From NCBI GenBank assembly GCA_002715965.1, contig PBAL01000024.1, forward strand, positions 1-64,000: a stretch of 64,000 bases of DNA. The letters are read 5' to 3'. The DNA comes from Verrucomicrobiales bacterium. GTDB lineage: Bacteria; Verrucomicrobiota; Verrucomicrobiia; Limisphaerales; JAYPXF01. The translations under genes were made by a program, and so were the position numbers. The notes under the pieces were generated by a model. The model saw only the letters and a list, made by a program, of their open reading frames with translations, had not been told where the DNA came from and made no database searches. Below are positions 25,927 to 35,173 of this stretch, piece by piece (position 1 is the first letter of the stretch; each line of letters opens with the position of its first letter).

Positions 25927-26862
25927 ATGAACCGTCGCACTTTCATTGCCACCACGTCCTTGTTCACCGCCGGCCTCCCACTCGCGCAAGCCGCGCACCA
26001 CAAGCGCAAGTTCACCATCGATCTCACCCCCGGCGCCATCGGCGTCAATGCCCGTGGGGTCGATCTCATCAACCTGGCCGCCAAACACGGATTCGAATCC
26101 ATCCAGCCCAATCCCGGCACACTGCTCTCGTTGAGCAAAGGCCAGCGGAAGGAATTCGTTCAGTTGATGGAAATGAAGAAGCTCCGTTGGGGCGCTGCAG
26201 GTCTCCCGGTTGATTTTCGACAAAGCGGAGAAAAGTTCACCACCGGTATGAAACAGTTGCCCACGCAAGCCGCGGTCCTTCGCGATGCGGGCGTTACCCG
26301 TGTGGGCACTTGGTTGCGGCCCTCGCACCAATCACTGACCTACCTTGCGAACTTCAAGCAGCATGCGAAACGGCTTCGCGAAGTGACCAAAGTCCTTGCT
26401 GGCCATGGCTTGCGCTTCGGGCTGGAGTACGTTGGCACCTGGAAGAATTGGACAAGCGACCAGCATCCGTTCATCCACAGCATGGCGGAAACCAAGGAAC
26501 TGATCGCCGAAATCGATCAACCAACCCTTGGTTTCGTTCTCGACAGCTGGCACTGGTTCACCGCCGGCGAAAGCGACAAGGATCTGCTCACGCTCAAGAA
26601 CAAAGACATCGTTGCCTGCGACCTGAACGACGCGCCCAAGGGCTTGGCGATCAAAGAACAGATCGACAATCGACGCGAACTTCCAGCCGCGACCGGAGTC
26701 ATTGATGTGGCATCGTTTCTGAAGGCGCTGGCCGGGATCGGCTACGACGGCCCAGTGCGCGCCGAGCCCTTCAATCAGCCGCTACGGAAGCTCGACGATG
26801 ATCCGGCGGCCAAAGCCACGGCCGACGGCATCCGCAAGGCGATTCGAATCGCCGGCCTATGA
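25927..26862 (+). CDS. Exported sugar-phosphate isomerase/epimerase-like TIM barrel
   Basis: A 311-residue xylose-isomerase-like TIM barrel (AP endonuclease 2 family) with a signal or Tat-like leader ([20 protein letters not shown]). Strand-end motifs include [37 protein letters not shown] and PVRAEPF, carrying the Glu, Asp, His and Glu ligands expected for a metal site. It starts one base after the DUF1592-type gene and overlaps the DUF1552 gene by ATGA, so co-translation is likely. Exported TIM barrels of this kind are common in the phylum; the substrate is probably a sugar, but this is inference. Confidence 0.85.
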   Translation: MNRRTFIATTSLFTAGLPLAQAAHHKRKFTIDLTPGAIGVNARGVDLINLAAKHGFESIQPNPGTLLSLSKGQRKEFVQLMEMKKLRWGAAGLPVDFRQSGEKFTTGMKQLPTQAAVLRDAGVTRVGTWLRPSHQSLTYLANFKQHAKRLREVTKVLAGHGLRFGLEYVGTWKNWTSDQHPFIHSMAETKELIAEIDQPTLGFVLDSWHWFTAGESDKDLLTLKNKDIVACDLNDAPKGLAIKEQIDNRRELPAATGVIDVASFLKALAGIGYDGPVRAEPFNQPLRKLDDDPAAKATADGIRKAIRIAGL

Positions 26863-28214
26863 ATATCCGATCGCAGAATTGGCTCCTGCATCGCCGGCAT
26901 TTTCTGCGCGGTGTCGGCGCAGCGATTGCGCTCCCCATGCTCGATTGCATGCGGCCGCTGCGCGCCAACCCCGCTGCCAACCCGCCCAAGCCAAAGCGCA
27001 GCGTGTTCATCTACCTGCCCAACGGCGTCAACACACTCGATTACCAGATCCTGCAGGCCGGCAGAGATTACAAGTTCAGCGAATGCCTCAAGCCATTGGA
27101 ACGGCATCGCAATGTCATCACGCCCATCAGCGGACTGCACCACCCGCGCTCGATCGGCTTCCATCACGGTTGTCAGGCGGTGTGGTTGACGGGAGCCCAA
27201 GCCGGACCAACGGCTCGTAACTCGATTTCAGTGGATCAGCTTATTGCGCAAAAGACCGCGCCTTACACACGCTTCTCCTCGTTGGAGATCAGCAACACGG
27301 GACGTTCGCTGGCCTACAATGCCGACGGCATCAGTCTCCCGGCGACACGCAAGCCGAGCGATATCTTCAATCGCCTGTTCACCGTGCCCAAGGGTGGCAT
27401 CGCCAAGGAACGACGCGAACTTCAACGAACCGGCAGCGTCCTCGACGTTGTCCTTGAGGAAGCCCGTAAACTGAATCGTGAGATTGGCAGCGAAGACCGC
27501 ACGCGGCTGGACCAATACCTCACCTCCGTTCGTGAAGTCGAAATCCGCACTGAACGTGCCGATGCCTGGCTCGACGTTCCGCGCCCGAAAATTTCTCGAA
27601 AGGATGCAACGCGCTGCAACAAGGACGTGTCCCAACAACAGGTCGGCCAGTACTTCCGCACGATGTACGACCTGATGGTGCTCGCTTTCCAGACGGACAT
27701 GACCCGCGTGATCACCTTCAGCAGTGGTGACGAAGGCAAGGGACTGCCGATCCCTGAAATCAATCTCAACCAGACGCGCCATTCGCTCTCCCATCACAAC
27801 GGCGATCCGGAACAGTTGCGTCGGCTCACCGAGAGCGACGCCTTCAACTTCGAACAATTCGCCTACCTGCTCGACCGATTACAGCAAGTGGAGGACGGAG
27901 AAGGCAAACTGCTGAACACCACGCAACTCCTCTACGGGAGTGGAATGTCCTATGGGCACAGTCATGGGAACGCGAACGTGCCAACCATCTTGGCCGGAGG
28001 CTCCAAGCTCGCGTTCAAACACGGCCAACACATCGATTTCAACATCGGCCACTTTGATGGCTACAATCTCAGCGACGCCCAAGGACACTACAGGATCTGC
28101 TCCCGCCCGCTTAACTCCGACGCACGGCTGAGCAATCTTCTCCTCACCATGGCGCAGCGCATGGATGTCGAGACCGATACCTTCTCCGACAGTCTCAAAC
28201 CCCTCTCAGCATGA
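26859..28214 (+). CDS. DUF1552 secreted protein
   Basis: A 451-residue DUF1552 protein. It begins with a Tat-like leader ([20 protein letters not shown]) and the typical opening of the domain, [20 protein letters not shown] and [12 protein letters not shown]. Further family features are [20 protein letters not shown] and [20 protein letters not shown]. The fold is thought to be alkaline-phosphatase-like; activity is unproven. It is the usual genomic partner of DUF1592-type haem proteins, here two genes upstream, with ATGA overlaps on both sides. A fragment of another DUF1552 gene is at 6113-6370. Confidence 0.9.
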   Translation: MNIRSQNWLLHRRHFLRGVGAAIALPMLDCMRPLRANPAANPPKPKRSVFIYLPNGVNTLDYQILQAGRDYKFSECLKPLERHRNVITPISGLHHPRSIGFHHGCQAVWLTGAQAGPTARNSISVDQLIAQKTAPYTRFSSLEISNTGRSLAYNADGISLPATRKPSDIFNRLFTVPKGGIAKERRELQRTGSVLDVVLEEARKLNREIGSEDRTRLDQYLTSVREVEIRTERADAWLDVPRPKISRKDATRCNKDVSQQQVGQYFRTMYDLMVLAFQTDMTRVITFSSGDEGKGLPIPEINLNQTRHSLSHHNGDPEQLRRLTESDAFNFEQFAYLLDRLQQVEDGEGKLLNTTQLLYGSGMSYGHSHGNANVPTILAGGSKLAFKHGQHIDFNIGHFDGYNLSDAQGHYRICSRPLNSDARLSNLLLTMAQRMDVETDTFSDSLKPLSA

Positions 28215-29389
28215 TACGTCGTCAATCCGTTCTATATGCCCTTCTGGGCCTATGCGGCCTATCCGCCTACACAGAGGAAGCCAAACTGAATCAATTCCCC
28301 AAGCCCAAGACTTACAAGTATATCCCCGGCGAGCTGACCATGGTCGATCACGTCAATCGCATGGGCATCCTTCGCCCGGACCGGAGCGATGAGCACAACA
28401 AATATCACTGGGACCTGCCTCATCACTTCACGATGCTGCCGTACGGTTCGATTAAGTTTCACGGAGCACCGGCCACCTTGCGGGACATCCCCCTCGGCAC
28501 GCACCTGCACGGGCGGCTCCACATCGGTCCCAAGGGTGGCTACCGCGTCCCCCTTCTAAATTCTGGCTACTTTCAACAGGTGAAGAATCAGCCCAACCGC
28601 TTCTCCCCTGATTCTCAATACAGCCACGTCTTGCTGCTCGAAGACGACTTCAGCTTCTATCGTCGGCAAGGTTCGACCTGGACGATCCTCAGCATCGATA
28701 CTGAGAAACTGAAACTCGTTGCCGAACGCACACAGTGGGGATCAGAAAAACCTGAAGGCCTGACCGGCAAACAATCCTTCGACCTGACCGCAGCCACCCG
28801 AGTATGGAACGGAAAAGCCGCCGGAACCCAGGCGGATCTGAAAGTGAAACAAGTGATTCTCTTCAACCTCACCTGGGCCACCATCTACGGCCCCGGTCGG
28901 CTGACGGATATCTGGATCGACGAAGAAAGCCGCACCAAGGCCACCAAACAACAGCGCGCGACTCACCACCAATTCCTGCGCGACCACGGCGTGCCTGCGT
29001 TGGTTGAATCGGTCGAACACTTGGAAAAAGGCGCAGGGAACGTCCTTGTGCAATTCTACGCGGGCTTCGATGAACAAACCCTTGCAGATTTCAAACTCAA
29101 GACCTCCGGCCGCCTCATTGTCCTCGAATCCAACCTCCGTTCCCACGACCAGGGCAACGACGCCAAGCCCTTCCGTGTGGATGAGATCATTCGAATCCAG
29201 AAAGCAGACCCTGGGAGCAGTGGCATCCAGGCGGAGATTTACGTCCCTGAACTTCTCGAAGGCATCCGCCCCGGACGGAGCGTTCGATTGAAAGCGTCCA
29301 CCTGGCCACGAGGGGATCTTCCCCGTGAGGAACGCATTTCACCCTTCGATATCCGTCCGCGCTTCCTGGAGGTTGCACCGGCGAAATAA
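28211..29389 (+). CDS. Hypothetical secreted protein, last gene of the DUF1592-DUF1552 operon
   Basis: A 392-residue protein with a short signal peptide ([20 protein letters not shown]), starting in an ATGA overlap with the DUF1552 gene. It contains [20 protein letters not shown] and [20 protein letters not shown] early on, [20 protein letters not shown] in the middle and a C-terminal basic domain. It is probably mostly beta. I recognise no named family. Its fixed position in the operon suggests it works with the exported redox proteins before it. Confidence 0.75.
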   Translation: MIRRQSVLYALLGLCGLSAYTEEAKLNQFPKPKTYKYIPGELTMVDHVNRMGILRPDRSDEHNKYHWDLPHHFTMLPYGSIKFHGAPATLRDIPLGTHLHGRLHIGPKGGYRVPLLNSGYFQQVKNQPNRFSPDSQYSHVLLLEDDFSFYRRQGSTWTILSIDTEKLKLVAERTQWGSEKPEGLTGKQSFDLTAATRVWNGKAAGTQADLKVKQVILFNLTWATIYGPGRLTDIWIDEESRTKATKQQRATHHQFLRDHGVPALVESVEHLEKGAGNVLVQFYAGFDEQTLADFKLKTSGRLIVLESNLRSHDQGNDAKPFRVDEIIRIQKADPGSSGIQAEIYVPELLEGIRPGRSVRLKASTWPRGDLPREERISPFDIRPRFLEVAPAK

Positions 29390-29950
29390 AGCTTGCTTCT
29401 TCTTCCGTGCAGCGCGCTTCTTCTTCTGGTCCTGCCACCACCCACCGCGCGGAACGAAATCTTCGTTCAAGAATGCGGCATGCTGTTGATTGCGCCTCGG
29501 AATTCCGATCCTGTTCAGATTGTCCATCTGCTTGGCGTACGCGTCCAGATTCCAGTTCGGGTTCTTGGATGGGAAACGGGCACCAATGTTCTTCTGCCAG
29601 GCCTTGAGTTCCTTGAACAATCCGCTGCGATGAAAGGACCGTTTCATGGGATGCCAAGCCACGCCCCAGCCAACCCGACCGACGCCCTTGTTCTCGTCTA
29701 CACACGCGAGCGCCTGCTCGGTGAACTGACCGCCAAACCACTTCCCGTCATGAACGATCATGATCTTCGTCACCCCCATGCGCGCCGCCTGAATGGCGGC
29801 CGCCCAACCGGATTCGGTTGCCCCCACAATGAGAAGATCCGTCTCATAGGCCTTGTGTTCAGCGCGGGAATCCCAGGCTCCGAAACCGATGAGGAGCACG
29901 CAGGACACGCGAAAGATTGACAAAGGCATGCCCCGCTTTACTCGCACCAT
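29390..29950 (-). pseudogene. Truncated FAD-dependent oxidoreductase, N-terminal part
   Basis: From ATG 29950 the frame gives a signal peptide (SIFRVSCVLLIGFGAWDSRA) and a dinucleotide-binding motif, TDLLIVGATESGWAAAIQAA, then VTKIMIVHDGKWFGGQFTEQ. This is the start of the planctomycete-type exported FAD oxidoreductases, which run to about 500 residues or more. Here the protein ends after ~200: from about residue 170 the frame turns into Lys/Arg-rich sequence ([16 protein letters not shown]) antisense to the upstream operon's end. It is most likely a C-terminally deleted remnant. Confidence 0.65.
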
Positions 29951-29991
29951 TCCGGACCGTCAATGCGCGGTCTCGTGATGGCTCTTCATTC

Positions 29992-30738
29992 ATGTTTGTC
30001 ATCCGGCCCGTTGCGATTAACTTGCCCGCACTTCAATTCACCGTGAGCGATCAAGCGATTCTTCAAGCCGTAAACCTCACCAAGATCTACCGCAGCGGAG
30101 ATCGCGATTTGGCCGTGTTGGATGACGTCTCCTTCGACATCGAACAGAAGGCGACCTGCGCCATCGTCGGGCCGTCGGGAAGCGGCAAGACAACTTTGCT
30201 CGGTCTGTGCGCGGGTCTGGATGTGCCTTCGTCTGGCGAGGTGAAACTGAACGGAAATTCCTTCAAGGGCTTGAGCGAGGATGAGCGTGCGGCTTTGCGG
30301 AATCGGGAGGTGGGATTCGTTTTTCAAAACTTCCAGCTCCTGACCAATCTGACCACCTTGGAAAATGTCATGATTCCGCTCGAACTTCGTGGAGAGCGCG
30401 GCGCAGAGAAGCGGGCGAAGGACCTTTTGGATCGTGTGGGTTTGAATGAGCGGCTGGATCACTTTCCCGTTCAGCTCAGTGGTGGCGAACAACAACGGGT
30501 GGCATTGGCGCGGGCGTTCATAAATCAGCCGAAAATCCTCTTCGCCGATGAACCCACCGGTAATCTTGATGGCGACACGAGCCAGCGTGTGATCGATCTC
30601 ATCTTCTCGATGAACGAAGAGTTGGGAACAGCCTTGGTTCTGGTGACACACGACCTCGACCTTGCTGAGAAGACGGAGCGGGTGATTCGATTACACAGCG
30701 GAAAGGTGCAGGCCGACAGCAACGCCGTCATCGCATGA
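29992..30738 (+). CDS. ABC transporter ATP-binding protein (YbbA/LolD-like)
   Basis: An ATPase of about 248 residues of the MacB/LolD/YbbA group. Walker A is VGPSGSGKTTLLGL, the signature LSGGEQQRVALARAF, Walker B ILFADEPTGNLDG, and the switch LVLVTHDLDLA. The start at ATG 29992 is my choice; GTG 30043 (VSDQAILQAVNLTKIYRSG) would also give a complete domain. The gene overlaps the permease gene by ATGA. With the FtsX-like permease it should form a lipoprotein- or lipid-handling transporter that works across the envelope rather than a nutrient importer. Confidence 0.9.
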   Translation: MFVIRPVAINLPALQFTVSDQAILQAVNLTKIYRSGDRDLAVLDDVSFDIEQKATCAIVGPSGSGKTTLLGLCAGLDVPSSGEVKLNGNSFKGLSEDERAALRNREVGFVFQNFQLLTNLTTLENVMIPLELRGERGAEKRAKDLLDRVGLNERLDHFPVQLSGGEQQRVALARAFINQPKILFADEPTGNLDGDTSQRVIDLIFSMNEELGTALVLVTHDLDLAEKTERVIRLHSGKVQADSNAVIA

Positions 30739-33329
30739 GGCAGGGCTTCTTCAAATCGCTGTTCAGCGGCTGGACCTGGCGCATGGCGTGGCGGGACAGC
30801 AGGCGTCATCGCGGAAGGTTGCTTCTGTTCTCCAGTTCGATCGTGCTGGGTATTGCGGCGATGGTCGCGGTTGGGTCTTTCGGCCAGAACCTTGCCGATG
30901 CGATTGAAGTCCAGTCGCGCTCGCTGCTGGGCGCAGACTTGCAGGTGAATTCGCGGCAGGACTTTACGGAAGAACAACGGGAACTGTTGGATTCGCTGGG
31001 CGAGGAGCGTTCTTACCAGACGACGTTCTCATCGATGCTTCACTTCCCGCTCAGTGGCGATTCCCGCCTCGTCCAAATCCGCGCGCTGGATGGAGAGTTC
31101 CCATACTACGGTGAGGTCGAGACGGAGCCCGTCGATGGGTTCGAGCGATTCAAGAAGGGTGATGGAGTGCTGGTGGAGGAGAATCTGTTGCTGCAATTCG
31201 ATGCGAAGGTCGGGGATTTTGTGAACATCGGTGCCGTTCCTGTTCCGGTTGTGGGCGCGCTGAAGACGGTCCCGGGGGAGAACATGGTTTTCGCGACAGT
31301 GGCGCCCAGGGTGTTCGTGCCGGATGATGTGCTCGCAGCTTCCGAGCTGATTGGAAACACCAGCATCGCTCGCTATCGGGTCTACTTTCGTTTTGACTCA
31401 CCCGAGTCTTTATCTGCCGCGGAAACTGAGTTGAACAAAATCAGGCGCAAGAATCGCTGGGGAGTGGATACGGTTGAGGAAAGGAAGCGGGAACTTGGCA
31501 ATGCGATGCGCAACCTGAATCGGTTCCTGAACCTCGTTGGGTTCATCGCGCTCTTGCTGGGCGCGATCGGCATTGCCAGTGCGATTCAACTGCACGTGCG
31601 TCAAAAGCTGGATTCGGTGGGTGTGCTGCGATGTCTTGGCGGGGGGATCGGCCAGACCTTTGCGATCTATCTCATTCAGGCGGGCGCACTGGGTTTTGCC
31701 GGTGTGATTGCCGGAAGCGCAGCTGGTCTTGCGGTGCAACGATATCTGCCGCTGGCCTTTCAGGATTTCATTCCGCTGGAGATCGAGTTTGCCATTCACT
31801 GGTGGCCGGTGCTGCGTGCGGCCGGGGTTGGATTTGGTATCTGCCTGTTATTCGCTTTGATTCCGTTGATGCAGGTCAGGCGTGTGTCTCCTTTGATCGT
31901 CCTGCGTCGCAGCGTTGCACAAATTGGAGGGAAGGACATCTGGGTGGGCGTGCTTTACCTGGCGATTGCAGCTGGCGTGACCGGGTTCGCGATTTCACAG
32001 ACACGGCGCTGGGAACACGGAGTTGGATTTGTTGTCGCACTGGCGATCTCCATCCTGGTGTTGTTGGTGGTCGCGAAATTCGTCCGGTCGCTGGCGCGTG
32101 TGTTCATTCGATCATGGTGGCCGTTCGTGGTGAGACAAGGCATGGCGAATCTTCATCGCCCGAACAACCGGACTGGGCTTCTGATGCTCGCGCTGGGACT
32201 GGGGACCTTCATGATTCTGACGCTCTACCTTGCTCAATACGGTCTGGTTGCGGAACTGCTGCCGAACGAAGAGAACAACAAACCCAACGCGATTCTTTTC
32301 GATATCCAGAACGATCAGCTCGCTGGCGTGTTGGATATCTTGAAATCACAAGAGCTTCCGATCGTGGACGTGTCGCCAATGGTGAACATGAAACTGAAGT
32401 CGGTGAAAGGTGAGGACGTTCGCGACATCGCCCGCCGTCCGCGCCGACTTGAAGGCGATGACGGACCGCCACGCCGCGGACCACGTGGAAGACGCCCACC
32501 CGGCTGGGCGCTGCGTCGGGAGTATCGTTCGACCTATCGTTCCGAATTGGCCTCGACCGAAAAAATCCTGCGCGGCGAGTGGATTGCGAAGGCCTCGTTC
32601 GATGACGAATTCATTCCGATCTCGATCGAGGAAGGAATCGCCCGCGATCTGAGCGTGGATCTCGGGGACGAACTCGTCTTTGACATCCAGGGTCTCGAAC
32701 TTACCACCAAGGTCGCGAGTGTTCGTGAGGTGGAATGGCGGCAAATCCAAGCGAACTTCTTTGTGGTGTTCCCAGCCGGCGTTCTCGAAGACGCGCCGGC
32801 GTTTCACATTGTCACGACGCGCGTGGCTGATGCGGAAGCGTCGGCGCGCATGCAACGCGAAGTCACGCGCGAGTACGCAAACGTCTCTTCGATCGACCTC
32901 ATGCTCGTGCTGGACGTCGTGCAAAGCATTGTCTCCAAGATCACCTTTGGAGTCCGTTTCATGGCGTTCTTCACGGCCTTGACCGGTGTGCTGCTGCTGA
33001 TTACCGCCACGCTGAACAGCCGTTACCAACGATTTCGCGAAGGCATTCTGTTGCGCACCATGGGCGCAAACCGTGCGCAAATTCTATGGATCCAGTTCGT
33101 TGAGTTCAGTTTGCTGGGAATCATGGCCAGCTTTACCGGGATACTCCTGGCGGTCGGTGGCCAATGGGCACTGTCGAGTTTTGTTTTCGAAGTGGATTTC
33201 AAGTTCCCGGTCTTTCCCGTAATGGCCGCGGTGGGCGCGAACTACCTGATTACCGTTCTGGTGGGTATTCTTGGAACTTGGGGCATTACGCGACATCCCC
33301 CGCTCGAACTTCTTCGAGCTGAAGCGTGA
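30735..33329 (+). CDS. FtsX-family ABC permease (YbbP-like)
   Basis: An 864-residue permease with two FtsX-type halves, as in YbbP. There is an N-terminal anchor, a MacB-like periplasmic domain (about 55-240), helices near 255-400, further helices around 410-520, a second periplasmic domain and the last helices from about 735. The second periplasmic part carries an Arg/Pro/Gly-rich stretch near residue 575 (DDGPPRRGPRGRRPPGWALR) that looks like an insertion. It overlaps the ATPase gene by four bases. Family members export or mobilise hydrophobic compounds or lipoproteins; the substrate is unknown. Confidence 0.88.
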   Translation: MRQGFFKSLFSGWTWRMAWRDSRRHRGRLLLFSSSIVLGIAAMVAVGSFGQNLADAIEVQSRSLLGADLQVNSRQDFTEEQRELLDSLGEERSYQTTFSSMLHFPLSGDSRLVQIRALDGEFPYYGEVETEPVDGFERFKKGDGVLVEENLLLQFDAKVGDFVNIGAVPVPVVGALKTVPGENMVFATVAPRVFVPDDVLAASELIGNTSIARYRVYFRFDSPESLSAAETELNKIRRKNRWGVDTVEERKRELGNAMRNLNRFLNLVGFIALLLGAIGIASAIQLHVRQKLDSVGVLRCLGGGIGQTFAIYLIQAGALGFAGVIAGSAAGLAVQRYLPLAFQDFIPLEIEFAIHWWPVLRAAGVGFGICLLFALIPLMQVRRVSPLIVLRRSVAQIGGKDIWVGVLYLAIAAGVTGFAISQTRRWEHGVGFVVALAISILVLLVVAKFVRSLARVFIRSWWPFVVRQGMANLHRPNNRTGLLMLALGLGTFMILTLYLAQYGLVAELLPNEENNKPNAILFDIQNDQLAGVLDILKSQELPIVDVSPMVNMKLKSVKGEDVRDIARRPRRLEGDDGPPRRGPRGRRPPGWALRREYRSTYRSELASTEKILRGEWIAKASFDDEFIPISIEEGIARDLSVDLGDELVFDIQGLELTTKVASVREVEWRQIQANFFVVFPAGVLEDAPAFHIVTTRVADAEASARMQREVTREYANVSSIDLMLVLDVVQSIVSKITFGVRFMAFFTALTGVLLLITATLNSRYQRFREGILLRTMGANRAQILWIQFVEFSLLGIMASFTGILLAVGGQWALSSFVFEVDFKFPVFPVMAAVGANYLITVLVGILGTWGITRHPPLELLRAEA

Positions 33330-33344
33330 AGGTTTTCCAGGAAA

Positions 33345-33401
33345 TGTAGCAGCGAGCAGGTGCGAGATCCATGGGCCTGCTCGCTCACGCTCGCTGCTAC
33401 A
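33345..33401. repeat. Palindromic repeat after the permease gene
   Basis: TGTAGCAGCGAGC (33345-33357) pairs with its exact complement at 33389-33401. An alternative inner pairing is GCGAGCAGG (33352-33360) with CCTGCTCGC (33376-33384). It lies 15 bases after the permease stop and touches the end of the broken YcaQ-like gene. It could act as a bidirectional terminator or be a REP-like element. Confidence 0.6.
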
Positions 33402-33895
33402 CCCGCAAACCCGATTTGACACTTGCAGGGGCAGTCCTGTGAACGTGGATTCGTTCACAGTTATTGAATCGCATGAATGATTTCATTTCCTTTTCCAGTG
33501 CTTTCAGGAAGGCATCGGTCTTCTTCAACCAAGGTTCCAATGCGAGGTGGTTGACGTGCAGCAGTGATTCTTTTCGCGCGGCCTTGCAGTCCATACGCGC
33601 GGCCAATCGCCCATTCCAAATCACGGGCAGCGCGAAGTAGCCATAGCGTCGCTTGGCTGCGGGCAGATAGCACTCAATCTGGAAGTCGAAATCGAAGAGG
33701 GTTTGCAGTCGCTTGCGCTGGATCACCAGATTGTCGAATGGCGAAAGTAGTTTCACTTTGCTGCGCGACAGCGTTTGGCTCAGGAGTTCCAGTGAGGCGG
33801 GCAAAGCAAGGTGTCCTACACCTCCGGCCCGAATGCCTGTCAATTCACCGCTCGTCAGCATCTCATCGATGACGCTGCAAACCAGCGATTTCACG
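33397..33895 (-). pseudogene. YcaQ-like winged-helix (HTH_42) gene, N-terminally deleted
   Basis: The frame ending at 33397 encodes the C-terminal part of a YcaQ/AlkX-like winged-helix DNA glycosylase family protein: VIDEMLTSGELTGIRAGGVG, SKVKLLSPFDNLVIQRKRL and ECYLPAAKRRYGYFALPVIW. Full members have about 350-400 residues; here only ~160 remain. Upstream of ~33895 the frame is antisense to an unrelated fragment. No start codon with a ribosome-binding site is present. Confidence 0.7.
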
Positions 33896-34175
33896 GATCT
33901 GGACCTGGTGGCCTGGCGGGTTGAGCAAGGCACACCTGGTGACAACAATCCGTTGCTGGAACCGAAGAGGCCTTGGGACGAGGGCGGTATCTTCAGTCAC
34001 GGCACGGTGCTGCGCAATCCGATCGACGGATTGTGGAAGGCCTGGCAGATCTCCACTCCAATTTTCAAGCGACATGGCCCCGGCACCTGGCGACATGATC
34101 GGCGGCTCAATTACTTGGAAAGCAAGGACGGAGTCACCTGGACGCGTCCCGGCCGGCAAACCAACCAAATCCCCA
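33880..34175 (+). pseudogene. Fragment of a GH32/GH43-like beta-propeller protein
   Basis: The plus-strand frame reads TDLDLVAWRVEQGTPGDNNP, LLEPKRPWDEGGIFSHGTVL, GLWKAWQIST, and RRLNYLESKDGVTWTRP. This matches the first blades of secreted five-bladed propeller glycosidase-like proteins of Planctomycetes and Verrucomicrobia (pattern N-P-L-L, then a K-x-W strand, then S-x-D-G-x-x-W). No signal peptide precedes it and the propeller stops after about 95 residues, where an Ig-type fragment begins in another frame. Confidence 0.55.
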
Positions 34176-35037
34176 GCTGTCACTCATCTACATCGGCTTC
34201 GTGAACGGCGAAACGAACGATGTCTTCACAATTCCCCCCACCGTGGAGACCTCTGCGACCCTGGCGAGCTCCGTTGGCAACTACCCGATCACGGTTGTCG
34301 GTGGCGTGGCTTCAAACTACCTCATCAGCCGCTTCAGCGGCACGCTTACCGTTCTCCCGGACATCCCCGAGGTGACCGTACAACCGGCTGACCAACTCGT
34401 GCAAGACGGCACCAACACGAACTTCACGATTGCGTCAGTCACCTCGGCCGACGCCAGCACCTACGACGTGGTGATCAGCAATTCGTTTAGTTCCGTGACG
34501 AGTGAGACCGCCATCCTCGGATTGATCGGGCCACCGGTGCTGCTTTCCGAACCGAATGACCAGGCGGTTGCAGTGGGCGGCACGCTTGTGCTTGAAGTAC
34601 AGCACGGAGGAACAGCGCCATTGAGTATCTATTGGTACAAGGACGGTCAACTGATCGGAGGCGCGACAGGAAATGCGCTAACCCGGAGCAACGTCGTCCG
34701 CGCTGATAGTGAGATCTATCGCGCGGAGGTCAGCAATATCGTTGGAATCGCAATCTCGCAGAATGCCCTCGTGCGCGTCCTGGTCCCACAACGCCTGCTC
34801 ATGCCCATCCGTCTGCCGGACGGACGCTTCCGCCTCCAACTGACCGGAAGCGACGGCGTTGCCCCGATGCCCGACGAGTTGTCGAAACTCGTCATCCAAG
34901 CCTCACCCGACTTCGCGGCGTGGCAGACCATCTCGACCAACGGAGCCGGTCTGACCATGACCAACGGAACTGCCCGCTTCGATGACACCGGCGCAACCGG
35001 TCAACCATCCCGCTTCTATCGCGTTTTCGAACGCTGA
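34176..35037 (+). pseudogene. C-terminal fragment of an Ig/MBG-domain surface protein
   Basis: The frame (openable from GTG 34201, 278 residues) encodes part of an MBG-type domain (YIGFVNGETNDVF ... NYLISRFSGTLTVLP), two Ig-like domains (about 60-110 and 115-195, with LSIYWYKDGQLIGGATGN) and a C-terminal module, LVIQASPDFAAWQTIST ending RFYRVFER. This is the typical end of very large Verrucomicrobia surface proteins. The MBG domain is cut at its start and there is no signal peptide, so I take it as the 3' piece of a lost gene. An expressed short protein is possible. Confidence 0.6.
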
Positions 35038-35042
35038 AGCTC

Positions 35043-35069
35043 TCCCAACCTTCCCCGGAAAGTTTGGGA
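35043..35069. terminator. Possible hairpin terminator between convergent genes
   Basis: TCCCAA (35043-35048) pairs with TTGGGA (35064-35069), just after the Ig-domain fragment and ahead of the converging lpxB. No U-run follows, so this is weak. The rest of 35038-35173 also holds TCCCCA-N6-TGGGGA near 35139. Confidence 0.25.
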
Positions 35070-35173
35070 ACCGTCTTCGATTCCTCCGGGAAATGACCCT
35101 CCACGCCTTGTGAGTTACCCTTCCGCATCATGTTCTCCCCAGACGCGTGGGGATGGCTTGGTGCGCACAATTC

